Assembly (NCBI RefSeq): GCF_900102925.1
Contig: NZ_FNKI01000002.1
Span: forward strand, 1-64,000
Source of the DNA: Flagellimonas zhangzhouensis
GTDB lineage: Bacteria; Bacteroidota; Bacteroidia; Flavobacteriales; Flavobacteriaceae
Direction of reading: 5' to 3'
Length of the DNA stretch: 64,000 nucleotides
Each line of letters opens with the position of its first letter. Within the stretch, counting starts at the first letter, position 1. The notes under the pieces were generated by a model that was given only the letters and a program-made list of their open reading frames with translations, did not search any database and had not been told where the DNA came from. A program made the translations under genes and the position numbers. Below, in pieces: positions 36,240 to 45,107 of this stretch.

Positions 36240-37298
36240 TTAATAACGATAAACCACCGCATTAATGTTCATACCTGCACCTACGCTAGCAAACATGATC
36301 ACATCGCCTTTCTCTAATTTATGTTCAGGAAGTTCACCTTTCTCAACCAAATTTAAAAGAGTTGGTACGGTAGCAACCGAGCTATTTCCCAGTTTGTGAA
36401 TACTCATGGGCATAATGTGGTCAGGTACTTTTTTGCCATAAATTTTATAAAAACGTTTGATGATGGCTTCATCCATTTTTTCATTGGCTTGGTGAATGAA
36501 TATCTTTTTTACATCATCAATATTCACTCCACTTTCATCCAAACATTCCGCCATTGCTTTTGGCACATTAATGCAAGCAAACTCGTAAATTTTACGGCCT
36601 TGCATTTTTATGTACCGAGTGTTGGTACAACCTTTTGAACTGTTGGTTTTATCGAAATAAAGATAATAGGCCTCATCATTGGCATAAGTGGCCGAAGCGT
36701 GTGCTAAGATCTCTCCAGATGATGGGTTTGCTTCCAAAATGGTAGCACCAGCTCCATCGGAAAAAATCATACTGTCACGATCATGACGATCAATCACTCG
36801 TGAAAGGGTTTCCCCGCCGATGACCAAACACTTTTTGGCCAAGCCACTTTGAATAAATGCTTTGGCTTGAATAACTCCTTCAATCCAACCTGGACAACCA
36901 AAAATAAGATCGTATGCCACACATTTTGGATTTTTAATACGCAATAAATGCTTTACCCGAGAGGCAAGACTGGGCAAAGTGTCACCCTGTATTTTTCCTG
37001 GGGTTAAGTCTCCAAAATTATGTGCGAAGATGATGTAATCTAGTTCTTCTTTATCAATACCAGCATTGGAGATGGCCTCTTCTGCGGCCAAAAACCCTAT
37101 GTCTGAGGTTTTAAGTTCTGGCTTGGCATATCTACGTGAAGCAATTCCCGTGATTGCCTGAAATTTTTCAATAATAACGGTGTTTTCTTGCTCAAAGCTT
37201 GAGCCGTCAACTCCCAAAAATTCGTGGTTTAAAAAATCATCATTATCAGTAACAACTGAAGGAATATAACTGCCAGTTCCAGTGATGCCAATTTTCAT
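36240..37298 (-). CDS. 3-oxoacyl-ACP synthase III family protein (KASIII)
   Basis: 352 aa. Thiolase fold with the full KASIII triad: Cys135 in LIFGCPGWIEG, His269 in FIHQANEKMDE and Asn305 in KLGNSSVATVPTLL. The N-terminus GITGTGSYIPSVVTDNDDFL is typical. It is longer than FabH and probably not the housekeeping initiator; relatives of this length make or transfer acyl chains in secondary or envelope lipid pathways. The neighbouring methyltransferase and glycosyltransferase suggest a modified lipid or glycolipid, which is inference only. An 18-bp palindrome lies 54 bp upstream. Confidence 0.88.
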   Translation of the reverse strand: MKIGITGTGSYIPSVVTDNDDFLNHEFLGVDGSSFEQENTVIIEKFQAITGIASRRYAKPELKTSDIGFLAAEEAISNAGIDKEELDYIIFAHNFGDLTPGKIQGDTLPSLASRVKHLLRIKNPKCVAYDLIFGCPGWIEGVIQAKAFIQSGLAKKCLVIGGETLSRVIDRHDRDSMIFSDGAGATILEANPSSGEILAHASATYANDEAYYLYFDKTNSSKGCTNTRYIKMQGRKIYEFACINVPKAMAECLDESGVNIDDVKKIFIHQANEKMDEAIIKRFYKIYGKKVPDHIMPMSIHKLGNSSVATVPTLLNLVEKGELPEHKLEKGDVIMFASVGAGMNINAVVYRY

Positions 37299-37351
37299 GT
37301 TTAGGAGGAATTTTTATGTTATTCAACAAGATACAACAATCAAAAATCAAG

Positions 37352-37369
37352 TATTATGCATGCATAATA
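37352..37369. promoter_or_regulatory. 18-bp perfect palindrome, candidate operator of the KASIII operon
   Basis: TATTATGCATGCATAATA is its own reverse complement. It lies 54 bp upstream of the KASIII ATG and just upstream of a near-consensus minus-strand -7 box (GATTTTTG, 37341-37348), that is, in the -7/-33 spacer, where a dimeric repressor would act. Confidence 0.5.
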
Positions 37370-37408
37370 AATGTTACAATGTTCAACAACAACTTTGTTG
37401 TTTTTAAA

Positions 37409-37450
37409 GCATAAAAAAGCCCTGCACAAATGGATTGGTCAGGGCTTTTT
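37409..37450 (-). terminator. gcvP terminator
   Basis: Stem AAAAAGCCCTG / CAGGGCTTTTT with a 15-nt loop, about 20 bp after the gcvP stop. On the minus strand it ends in a T-run. Confidence 0.85.
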
Positions 37451-37470
37451 ATCAGTGTTTATAGTGGTTT

Positions 37471-40323
37471 TTAGGCCTCAATATAATCTTCGATTGGCGC
37501 ACAGGTACAGATCAAATTACGATCCCCAAATGCTTCATCGGTTCTGCGAATACTTGGCCAAAATTTATTTTCTGCAACATAAGGCAATGGATAGGCTGCT
37601 TTTTCTCTACTGTATGGCATATCCCAATCGTCACTCGTAAGCATGCCCAAGGTGTGCGGAGCATTTTTAAGTACGTTATTAGGCTCGTCTGCAGAAGCTT
37701 CGTCAATTTCAGTTCTAATTGAAATCAGAGCATCGCAGAATCGATCCAATTCTGCTTGACTTTCACTCTCTGTAGGCTCGATCATCAACGTTCCTGCCAC
37801 TGGGAAGGAAACCGTTGGTGCGTGGAATCCGTAATCGATCAATCGCTTTGCAATGTCGGTTACCTCAATACCGTTGGCTTTGAAAGGCCTACAGTCGATG
37901 ATCATTTCGTGGGCTGCACGACCTCGTTCACCTGTATATAACACATCGAATTTACCTTTTAATCGGTCTTTGATGTAGTTGGCGTTCAAAATAGCAGCTT
38001 TGGTTGCGTTGGTCAAACCTTCAGCTCCCAACATTTTAATGTATCCGTATGAAATCAAACATACCAAAGAGCTTCCCCAAGGTGCGGCAGAAATAGCTGT
38101 AATAGCTTCTTCGCCCCCAGTAGGCACAACAGGATTGGATGGTAGGAAAGGTTTCAATTGTTCGGCCACACAAATGGGTCCAACACCTGGTCCGCCTCCT
38201 CCGTGAGGAATGGCAAAAGTTTTGTGCAAATTCAAGTGACAAACGTCTGCGCCGATGGTTGCAGGGTTGGTTAATCCAACCTGTGCATTCATATTGGCAC
38301 CGTCCATGTACACTTGACCTCCATTGTCGTGGATCAATTTGGTGATTTGTTTGATGGATGATTCAAAAACGCCGTGGGTAGATGGATAAGTTACCATCAA
38401 TGCAGAAAGGTTCTCTGCATGTTTGATTACTTTATCTTCCAAATCCACCATGTCAATGTTTCCGTTCTCATCGGTTTTGGTCACCACCACTTTCATTCCT
38501 GCCATAACAGCTGAAGCAGGGTTCGTCCCATGTGCAGAAGCTGGAATTATACAGATGTCTCTGTGTCCCTCACCACGGGATTCATGGTAAGCACGAATCA
38601 CCATAAGTCCTGCGTATTCTCCTTGAGCCCCAGAGTTGGGTTGCAATGAGGTTGCAGCAAATCCTGTAATCACATTCAATTGCTCTTCCAAAGATTTTAA
38701 AACTTCTTGGTAACCTTCTGCTTGTTCCAAAGGAACAAAGGGGTGAATATTGCCCCAATGTGGCCAGCTCAAAGGCAACATTTCTGAAGCGGCATTCAAT
38801 TTCATGGTGCAACTACCCAATGAAATCATGGATTGGTTCAATGCCAAATCCTTACGCTCCAATTTTTTGATGTAGCGCATCAATTCGGTTTCCGAATGGT
38901 ACGAACTGAAAACTTCGTGCTCCAAATAAGGTGCAGTACGTTGCAGTGAAGTTGGGATTACTTCTTCAACTCCACCTTCAAATGAAATATCATCTGTGTT
39001 ATCTTGGGAAACGATAAAACAAGAAAGCAATAGTTTTAAATCTTCTTCTGAAGTGGCTTCATTCAAAGAAATGGAAACCGTTTCGTCATCAATATAGTTT
39101 AGGTTGATTTCCCTGCTCTCGCAAACTTCTTTTAGCTTGTCGATGTTACCAACTTTTACGCTGATGGTATCGAAAAAGGCAGAATTTACCTGTTTCAATC
39201 CAATGGATTCCAATCCTTTTGCCAATAACTTGGCAGAGGTGTGAACTTTATTGGCGATAAATTTCAATCCTTCAGGACCATGGTAAACGGCATACATTCC
39301 AGCCATAACAGCCAATAAAACCTGAGCTGTACAGATGTTGGAAGTAGCTTTGTCTCTTTTAATGTGCTGCTCTCTGGTTTGAAGCGCCATTCGAAGTGCG
39401 CGATAGCCGTCAGTGTCCTTGGTCACTCCGATGATCCTGCCAGGGATATTTCTTTTATATTCTTCTTTGGTAGCAAAAAAGGCAGCGTGAGGTCCACCAT
39501 AACCTAATGGGATTCCGAAACGTTGGGTAGTTCCTACTACAGCATCAACGCCCCATTCACCTGGAGGGGTAAGCATCACCAAACTCAAAATATCTGCCGC
39601 AACAGCTACTTTGATTTCATTGGCCTTTGCATTTTTCACAAAGGAAGCATAGTCATTAACCTGCCCGTGTTTTCCTGGGTATTGCAACATGGCACCGTAG
39701 AAATCTTCAGAGAATTCAAAAGTCTCGTGGTTGCCAACAACCAATTCAATACCTAAAGGTATTGCGCGAGTATGCAATAGACTTAAGGTTTGTGGCAATA
39801 TCTCTTCAGAAACAAAAAATTTGCACACATTTTCTTTTTTCTGTGGACGGCTACGCAATTCAAACAACATAGTCATGGCTTCTGCTGCGGCGGTACTTTC
39901 GTCCAAAAGGGAAGCATTGGCAATTTCCATTCCCGTAAGATCACTTACCATGGTCTGGAAATTCAACAGGGCCTCCAATCTACCTTGTGCAATTTCTGCT
40001 TGGTAGGGGGTATAGGCGGTGTACCATCCTGGGTTTTCCAAAATGTTTCGTTGGATCACAGAAGGAGTCAACGACTCGTGGTACCCTAACCCGATATAGG
40101 TTTTAAAGATTTTATTTTTTTGGGCCAAACCTTGAAGGTGTTTCAAGAATTCGTGTTCAGGAATTCCAGCAGGAAGGTCCAAAGGTTTTTTTAGTTTGAT
40201 ATCGTCTGGAATGGTCTCATAAATGAGTTGGTCCAAATTCTCAACCCCAATGGTTTGCAACATATGGGGCATGTCTTTTTCAGTGATGCCAATGTGTCTG
40301 GCGGCAAAAAGCTCTGTGTTCAT
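37471..40323 (-). CDS. gcvP: Glycine dehydrogenase (decarboxylating), P-protein
   Basis: 950 aa, the fused single-chain form. PLP-dependent decarboxylation of glycine in the glycine cleavage system. The PLP Lys is in [20 protein letters not shown]; the N-terminal half has [31 protein letters not shown] and the C-terminal half the [18 protein letters not shown] and [14 protein letters not shown] blocks. ATG 40323 ([12 protein letters not shown]) matches relatives and lies 20 bp downstream of a -7 box; a longer frame to 40398 runs through the promoter and is rejected. gcvT and gcvH are not nearby. No glycine riboswitch was seen. Confidence 0.96.
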   Translation of the reverse strand: MNTELFAARHIGITEKDMPHMLQTIGVENLDQLIYETIPDDIKLKKPLDLPAGIPEHEFLKHLQGLAQKNKIFKTYIGLGYHESLTPSVIQRNILENPGWYTAYTPYQAEIAQGRLEALLNFQTMVSDLTGMEIANASLLDESTAAAEAMTMLFELRSRPQKKENVCKFFVSEEILPQTLSLLHTRAIPLGIELVVGNHETFEFSEDFYGAMLQYPGKHGQVNDYASFVKNAKANEIKVAVAADILSLVMLTPPGEWGVDAVVGTTQRFGIPLGYGGPHAAFFATKEEYKRNIPGRIIGVTKDTDGYRALRMALQTREQHIKRDKATSNICTAQVLLAVMAGMYAVYHGPEGLKFIANKVHTSAKLLAKGLESIGLKQVNSAFFDTISVKVGNIDKLKEVCESREINLNYIDDETVSISLNEATSEEDLKLLLSCFIVSQDNTDDISFEGGVEEVIPTSLQRTAPYLEHEVFSSYHSETELMRYIKKLERKDLALNQSMISLGSCTMKLNAASEMLPLSWPHWGNIHPFVPLEQAEGYQEVLKSLEEQLNVITGFAATSLQPNSGAQGEYAGLMVIRAYHESRGEGHRDICIIPASAHGTNPASAVMAGMKVVVTKTDENGNIDMVDLEDKVIKHAENLSALMVTYPSTHGVFESSIKQITKLIHDNGGQVYMDGANMNAQVGLTNPATIGADVCHLNLHKTFAIPHGGGGPGVGPICVAEQLKPFLPSNPVVPTGGEEAITAISAAPWGSSLVCLISYGYIKMLGAEGLTNATKAAILNANYIKDRLKGKFDVLYTGERGRAAHEMIIDCRPFKANGIEVTDIAKRLIDYGFHAPTVSFPVAGTLMIEPTESESQAELDRFCDALISIRTEIDEASADEPNNVLKNAPHTLGMLTSDDWDMPYSREKAAYPLPYVAENKFWPSIRRTDEAFGDRNLICTCAPIEDYIEA

Positions 40324-40343
40324 GTTCAATCCAATAAAGTGCA

Positions 40344-40351
40344 CAAAATTA
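40344..40351 (-). promoter_or_regulatory. gcvP promoter -7 box
   Basis: Minus strand TAATTTTG (TAnnTTTG), 20 bp before the ATG. A minus-strand TTG at 40376-40374 lies 22 bp further upstream as a possible -33 element. Confidence 0.6.
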
Positions 40352-40448
40352 GGGATTAATTCGATGAAAATGGGCAATTTTGGACTACAGAGATCCAAAG
40401 TTGTTAACCAGCAATTAACCTTTGTTGTTTCAGGAAAGAATTTCTCTC

Positions 40449-41273
40449 ATGCGAACCCTAAAAGCTTTTTTTGATTTTTATCTGGATGCCAGTATTCATG
40501 TGGCATTTTCGGTATTGGCCATGGCAGGGGTGACTTTCCATTTATTGGGATCTTTCTCCGATTTAAACCTATTGGGTTTTATCTTTTTTAGCGTGATTGT
40601 TTGCTATAATTTCATCAAGTATGGAGTTGAAGCCTATAAATACATTATTGTATCGAATGCTTATCACAAAGTGATACAGATTTTTAGTTTTATTTCCTTT
40701 GTTTTTGCCCTCTATTTTTTGATACAATTGAAACAAGAAATTTGGATAGCGACATTTATTCTGGGCATTTTATCTGCACTTTATGCGGTGCCTTTATTGC
40801 CAAGAGCTAAAAACCTAAGGAATTTAGCAGGTTTAAAAGTATATATCGTGGCTTTTGTTTGGGCAGGATTCACAGTGCTTCTGCCAGTGATTGATACCGA
40901 ATCACCTTTAAATTGGGACTTTTGGGTGTCTTTTTTACAGCGATTTTTACTGGTTCTGGTATTGATTATCCCTTTTGAGATTCGGGATATGCAGTGGGAT
41001 GATAAGGGATTGAGAACTTTACCTCAAGTTTTGGGAGTGCCCAATACCCAGAAATTGGGCGTGGGTTTAACCGTGTTATTTTTTCTTTTGACCTTTTTGA
41101 AAGATGAGGTTCATCTTTTGGAAGTAGAATTTCGATTGGTGCTTTGTGTGGCTTTAATATGGGTACTATTGGCTAAAAGGAAATTATATACAAAGTATTT
41201 TGTGCCATTTTGGGTGGAAGCTATTCCAATATTTTGGTTTTGTTTGTTTTGGGGAGTAGAAAATTATTTCTAA
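40449..41273 (+). CDS. UbiA-like prenyltransferase family membrane protein
   Basis: 274 aa with about eight membrane segments. The sequence YNFIKYGVEAYKY and the later IIPFEIRDMQWDDKGLRTLPQVLGV look like weakened forms of the two Asp-rich UbiA motifs (NDxxD and DxxxD), so it is probably UbiA-like, but the first motif is not canonical and prenyltransferase activity is uncertain. ATG 40449 (MRTLKAFFDFYLD) is chosen over an upstream in-frame codon. Its stop overlaps the convergent anti-sigma-like gene by 4 bp. Confidence 0.75.
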   Translation: MRTLKAFFDFYLDASIHVAFSVLAMAGVTFHLLGSFSDLNLLGFIFFSVIVCYNFIKYGVEAYKYIIVSNAYHKVIQIFSFISFVFALYFLIQLKQEIWIATFILGILSALYAVPLLPRAKNLRNLAGLKVYIVAFVWAGFTVLLPVIDTESPLNWDFWVSFLQRFLLVLVLIIPFEIRDMQWDDKGLRTLPQVLGVPNTQKLGVGLTVLFFLLTFLKDEVHLLEVEFRLVLCVALIWVLLAKRKLYTKYFVPFWVEAIPIFWFCLFWGVENYF

Positions 41274-41500
41274 AGATTTTTTTCTAAATCCTTTTTCATT
41301 TTTTCCTTTTCTTCTTTGGTAAGAACGGTAAGTCCTGCACGGTCACAAAGAGAACTGAGCTCCGTATTTTTTTTGGAGTATTTCTTGCAGGTTTTACAAT
41401 ACAAAAGATGTAGGCGGAGTTTAAAGATTTCCCACCAGCCTGCTTCTTTGTATTGTGATTTATCGCAGATGCCTGATGCCTCTTCACATGTAATCTTCAT
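41270..41500 (-). CDS. Small zinc-binding anti-sigma-like protein
   Basis: 76 aa. Contains H-x3-C-x2-C (His31, Cys35, Cys38 in HLLYCKTC), the ZAS signature of zinc-binding anti-sigma factors, plus Cys5 and Cys12 in TCEEASGIC. It has no membrane segment, so it would act in the cytoplasm. It starts 2 bp after the sigma factor stop, which supports a sigma/anti-sigma pair. The start ATG 41500 is preferred over a TTG at 41512. As far as I recall, small proteins of this kind are sometimes labelled 'glycine dehydrogenase' in databases; nothing in the sequence supports that. Confidence 0.75.
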   Translation of the reverse strand: MKITCEEASGICDKSQYKEAGWWEIFKLRLHLLYCKTCKKYSKKNTELSSLCDRAGLTVLTKEEKEKMKKDLEKNL

Positions 41501-41502
41501 TT

Positions 41503-42057
41503 CTAAAACCAATTTTCATTTAAACAACCCATTAAAGCCGTTCTGGCCCTATGGATCATTACCCAAAGGTTGGACGGATTTATTCCCAGTTCATTACAAA
41601 CATCTTCAGTGCTCATATCTTGAATGGTCTTCATTTTAAAGACCAAGGCTTGCTTTTCAGGTAATTTGGACATGCAATCTTGAATGGCCATACCCAATTC
41701 CTCGTTTTCCATCACATTATCACCATCCTTGCTAAAAGGGTCTGCCACTTGTTGTTCCAACCAATCGCCTTCGGCATCCGTATCCGAGCTGTAGCTCATA
41801 CGAACTTCTGCTTTTCCTTTTTTGGAATTGATTTTTCGGTAGTGGTCAATCACTTTTCGTTTTAAAATCGACACCAACCAAGTACGTTCCGCAGCATCGC
41901 CTTTAAAATTTTTGGAAGAATTAAGGCCAGCCATGAATGTTTCCTGAACCAAATCTTTGGCAATTTCAGCATCGCTTACTCTTCCAACAGCATAGTTGAA
42001 AAGATAATCAGCATGTTGGTCTACCCAATTTTCAGGATGTAGTTGGTGTTTGGCCAT
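41503..42057 (-). CDS. ECF-type RNA polymerase sigma factor
   Basis: 184 aa. Region 2 (ADYLFNYAVGRVSDAEIAKDLVQETFMAGLNSSKNF, about 18-52, and RTWLVSILKRKVIDHYRK) and region 4 (about 120-180: LPEKQALVFKMKTIQDMSTEDVCNELGINPSNLWVMIHRARTAL), with an acidic linker between. Directs RNA polymerase to a special regulon, probably under control of the downstream zinc protein. ATG 42057 chosen over a TTG at 42063. A -7 box of the ordinary type lies upstream. Confidence 0.92.
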   Translation of the reverse strand: MAKHQLHPENWVDQHADYLFNYAVGRVSDAEIAKDLVQETFMAGLNSSKNFKGDAAERTWLVSILKRKVIDHYRKINSKKGKAEVRMSYSSDTDAEGDWLEQQVADPFSKDGDNVMENEELGMAIQDCMSKLPEKQALVFKMKTIQDMSTEDVCNELGINPSNLWVMIHRARTALMGCLNENWF

Positions 42058-42074
42058 TTTCAATCAGTGATTCT

Positions 42075-42082
42075 CAAATGTA
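42075..42082 (-). promoter_or_regulatory. ECF sigma gene promoter -7 box
   Basis: Minus strand TACATTTG, exact TAnnTTTG, 17 bp before the ATG. The box is of the primary-sigma type, so housekeeping rather than purely autoregulatory transcription is suggested. Confidence 0.55.
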
Positions 42083-42168
42083 ATTTTTTTAAGGGAATTG
42101 GTGTTTTCCTCCTAAAAAAGGTGTTAGACGTGCCTAGATTTTAATACTTACACAAGATTCAAACTTTT

Positions 42169-44199
42169 TTATTCATTGACTTCCAAAAGACCTGCCCGTT
42201 CCAGCAAAGCGTCAATATTTGGTTCGGAACCTCTAAATCTTTTATACAATTCCATGGGGTTTTCAGTTCCTCCTTTTGAAAGTACATTATCCTTGAACTT
42301 ATTGGCAATTTCCCTACTAAAAATGCCATTTTCCTTAAAGTAAGAGAATGCGTCTGCATCTAAAACCTCTGCCCATTTGTAGCTGTAATAACCTGATGAA
42401 TATCCACCTTGGAAAATGTGTGAGAAAGCCGTGCTCATGCAAGTTTCAGGGGTTTCAGGGAACAAATTGGTATTTGCAAAAGCTTCTACTTCGTATGCTT
42501 TAACATCTTTAATATTTGTTGGGTCGGTTCCGTGCCAAGCCATATCCAGAAATCCGAAACTCAACTGTCTAACCGTTGCCATACCCTCTTGAAAATTGGA
42601 TGATTCTTTAATTTTTTCAACCAATTCCATCGGGATTAATTCACCTGTTTCGTAGTGGAAGGCAAAAAGTTCCAAAGCCTCTTTTTCGTAACACCAATTT
42701 TCCAAAACTTGACTTGGCAGTTCCACAAAATCCCAATATACCGATGTTCCTGAAAGGCTAGGGTAGGTGGTATTGGCCAACATGCCATGCAAAGCATGTC
42801 CGAACTCATGAAAAAGTGTTGTTACTTCGTTAAAGGTCAATAAAGAGGGTTTTTTGCTGGTGCTACGGGTAAAGTTGCAAACATTGGAAATATGTGGTCT
42901 GCTGTTAACACCGTTTAAGGTGTATTGTGATTTGAAAGAGGTCATCCAAGCACCTCCACGTTTGCCTGGTCTTGGGTGAAAATCGGCATAGAACAACGAG
43001 ATGAAGTTGTCTTGCTCATCATACACCTCAAAAGTTTTTACTTCTTCATGGTATTTATCAATGGTTTGAACTTCTTTGAATTTTAGCCCAAACAATTTTT
43101 CAGAAACTTGAAAAACCCCATTGATCACATTTTCCAGTTTGAAATAGGGCTTCAATTTTTCATCGTCCAAATTGAAGAGTTTCTGTTTCAATTTTTCAGA
43201 ATAAAAAGCACTGTCCCATTTTTCCAAACGGTCAATGCTATCCAATTCCTTGGCAAATTCCTCCAAGGTTGCATATTCCTTTTCAGCTGCTGGTTTGGCT
43301 TTGGTCAAAAGTTCGTTTAAGAATTCCAGCACCTTTTCTGGAGTTTCTGCCATGCGTTCTTCCAATACAAAGTGTGCATGAGTTGGGTAGCCCAATAAAT
43401 TGGCTCGTTCGTATCGTAAATTGACAATTTTGAGGATGTTTTCCTGATTATCGAATTGGTTGTTGTGAAATCCTTTGCTCCCAAATGCCAATGCAAGTTC
43501 TTTGCGCAATTCCCTGTTTTCGGCATATTTCATAAAGGGAATGTAGCTGGGATAATCCAAAGTGATCAACCAACCTTCTTTACCTTTTGATTCTGCCAAA
43601 TGAGCTGCGGCTTCTTTTTCACCTTCGGGAAGCCCTTTAAGATCCTCTTCGTTGGTCAACAAAAGTTCGTAGGCATTGGTTTCTGCCAATACGTTTTCGC
43701 CAAAGGTCAATTTTAGTTTTGATAATTCAGCGTCGATTTCACGAAGTCGTTTTTTGTCGGCTTCATTCAAATTGGCTCCATTTCTACTGAAACTCTTATA
43801 TTTTTTGTCCAAAAGAGTTGCTTGTTCTGGAGTTAGTTCAAGGGAATCTCTATTCTCGTAGACTGTTTTTATACGTTGAAACAATGCCTCATTTAGGGTA
43901 ATATCGTTTCCAAACTCTGAAAGCAATGGGGAGACCTCCTGCGCTATTTTTTGAATTTCTTCATTGGTTTCCGCTGAATTCAGATTAAAAAACACACTGG
44001 AGATTCGATCCAATTGTTGTCCAGCAAAATCCAATGCAACCACAGTGTTCTCAAATGTTGGATGCTCAGGATTAGAAGTAATGTCATCTATCTCCTGTTT
44101 TGCATCTTCGATAGCTTGAAGAAAAGCAGGTTTAAAATGCTCGTTTTTTATTTTGGAAAATGGAGCTTGGTTAAAAGGCTCCAATAATGGGTTGTTCAT
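42169..44199 (-). CDS. M3 family metallopeptidase (oligopeptidase A / Dcp type)
   Basis: 676 aa zinc oligopeptidase. HEFGHALHGM near 462-471 carries the two His ligands and the catalytic Glu, and the third ligand Glu lies about 25-30 residues later in WDFVELPSQVLENW. No signal peptide, so it is cytoplasmic. It is the last gene of the purK-purE-EF-hand operon: its ATG overlaps the stop of the preceding gene by 4 nt (44196-44199). Confidence 0.95.
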   Translation of the reverse strand: MNNPLLEPFNQAPFSKIKNEHFKPAFLQAIEDAKQEIDDITSNPEHPTFENTVVALDFAGQQLDRISSVFFNLNSAETNEEIQKIAQEVSPLLSEFGNDITLNEALFQRIKTVYENRDSLELTPEQATLLDKKYKSFSRNGANLNEADKKRLREIDAELSKLKLTFGENVLAETNAYELLLTNEEDLKGLPEGEKEAAAHLAESKGKEGWLITLDYPSYIPFMKYAENRELRKELALAFGSKGFHNNQFDNQENILKIVNLRYERANLLGYPTHAHFVLEERMAETPEKVLEFLNELLTKAKPAAEKEYATLEEFAKELDSIDRLEKWDSAFYSEKLKQKLFNLDDEKLKPYFKLENVINGVFQVSEKLFGLKFKEVQTIDKYHEEVKTFEVYDEQDNFISLFYADFHPRPGKRGGAWMTSFKSQYTLNGVNSRPHISNVCNFTRSTSKKPSLLTFNEVTTLFHEFGHALHGMLANTTYPSLSGTSVYWDFVELPSQVLENWCYEKEALELFAFHYETGELIPMELVEKIKESSNFQEGMATVRQLSFGFLDMAWHGTDPTNIKDVKAYEVEAFANTNLFPETPETCMSTAFSHIFQGGYSSGYYSYKWAEVLDADAFSYFKENGIFSREIANKFKDNVLSKGGTENPMELYKRFRGSEPNIDALLERAGLLEVNE

Positions 44200-44597
44200 A
44201 TAGACTTATTAAGTTCTTTATTTTTTAAACGGATAACGGCAACATCAGAAACCAAATAGGCAAAGCCTATAATGGAGGCCAAGGCTGCCATCGTCAACGG
44301 GGCGTAAATCCTCACATTGGTACCGTACGTTTTTTTGTTCATGGCTTTGATGGCTTCTTCGGAGTATTCGTTCATGTCCACAAAACCATTGCCATTTAGG
44401 TCAAATTTGCTAGCATAATCGGAAATAAACTGCCAATGAATTTCAATATAAATCAATAAAGCGGCATACAGTGTAAATACCAAAATACCGCTGCGCCAAA
44501 TACTTCTTAAATAGGGGGTGACCACTTTTTTTAGAGTAAATCCGAAAAAAGCGATGGCACAAATTCCGATTAAGATGCCAATCTGATTATAACTCAT
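44196..44597 (-). CDS. Membrane protein with one EF-hand-type loop
   Basis: 133 aa. Three hydrophobic segments (about 5-22, 35-52, 97-117). Between the second and third is DLNGNGFVDMNE (residues 66-77), a canonical 12-residue EF-hand calcium loop with D, N, N, D and a final E. No named family recognised. It sits between purE (14-bp gap) and the M3 peptidase (4-bp overlap) in one operon. Its role is unknown; calcium sensing at the membrane is inference. Confidence 0.78.
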   Translation of the reverse strand: MSYNQIGILIGICAIAFFGFTLKKVVTPYLRSIWRSGILVFTLYAALLIYIEIHWQFISDYASKFDLNGNGFVDMNEYSEEAIKAMNKKTYGTNVRIYAPLTMAALASIIGFAYLVSDVAVIRLKNKELNKSI

Positions 44598-44611
44598 GGC
44601 AACCTTGGGTT

Positions 44612-45103
44612 TTAAAAGGTTTTTTTGACTTCTTCTGCCCCTTTGATCACTTTTTCTTTGAGGCCCTCTTTGTAAGCTTCAATTTTTTCAAGAATTTCTG
44701 AGTTGGCACTTCCGATAATCTGTGCTGCCAAGATACCTGCGTTTTTTGCACCGTTCAATGCAACGGTGGCAACTGGAACACCTCCAGGCATCTGTAAAAT
44801 AGAAAGAACCGAATCCCAACCATCAATGGAGTTGCTGCTTTTCACAGGCACTCCGATAACTGGAAGCGGAGACATGGAGGCCACCATACCTGGTAAATGA
44901 GCTGCCCCACCAGCACCTGCAATTATTACGGCATAACCATTTTTGTGGGCGTTTTTACTAAAATCGAACAGTTTTTCGGGAGTACGGTGTGCAGAAACAA
45001 TATCCACATCCACGGGAATCGAAAAACCTTTAAGTATATCAATGGCATCTTGCATAACGGGAAGATCACTTGTGCTTCCCATGATTACGGCTACTTTGCT
45101 CAT
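44612..45103 (-). CDS. purE: N5-carboxyaminoimidazole ribonucleotide mutase
   Basis: 163 aa, class I PurE. GSTSDLPVM near 9-17, SAHRTPEKL (catalytic His) near 41-49, GAGGAAHLPGM and GVPVKSS. Converts N5-CAIR to CAIR in purine synthesis after PurK. Second gene of the operon, 4 bp after purK. Confidence 0.96.
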   Translation of the reverse strand: MSKVAVIMGSTSDLPVMQDAIDILKGFSIPVDVDIVSAHRTPEKLFDFSKNAHKNGYAVIIAGAGGAAHLPGMVASMSPLPVIGVPVKSSNSIDGWDSVLSILQMPGGVPVATVALNGAKNAGILAAQIIGSANSEILEKIEAYKEGLKEKVIKGAEEVKKTF

Positions 45104-45107
45104 AGTA

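Noticed and set aside
37385..37406. Hairpin AACAACA/TGTTGTT with T-run as a plus-strand terminator
   Set aside because: No plus-strand gene ends upstream. It may be chance in a low-complexity CAA/TTG stretch.
40324..40448. Glycine riboswitch upstream of gcvP
   Set aside because: The gap is short, the -7 box lies only 20 bp before gcvP, and there is no room for or sign of the aptamer.
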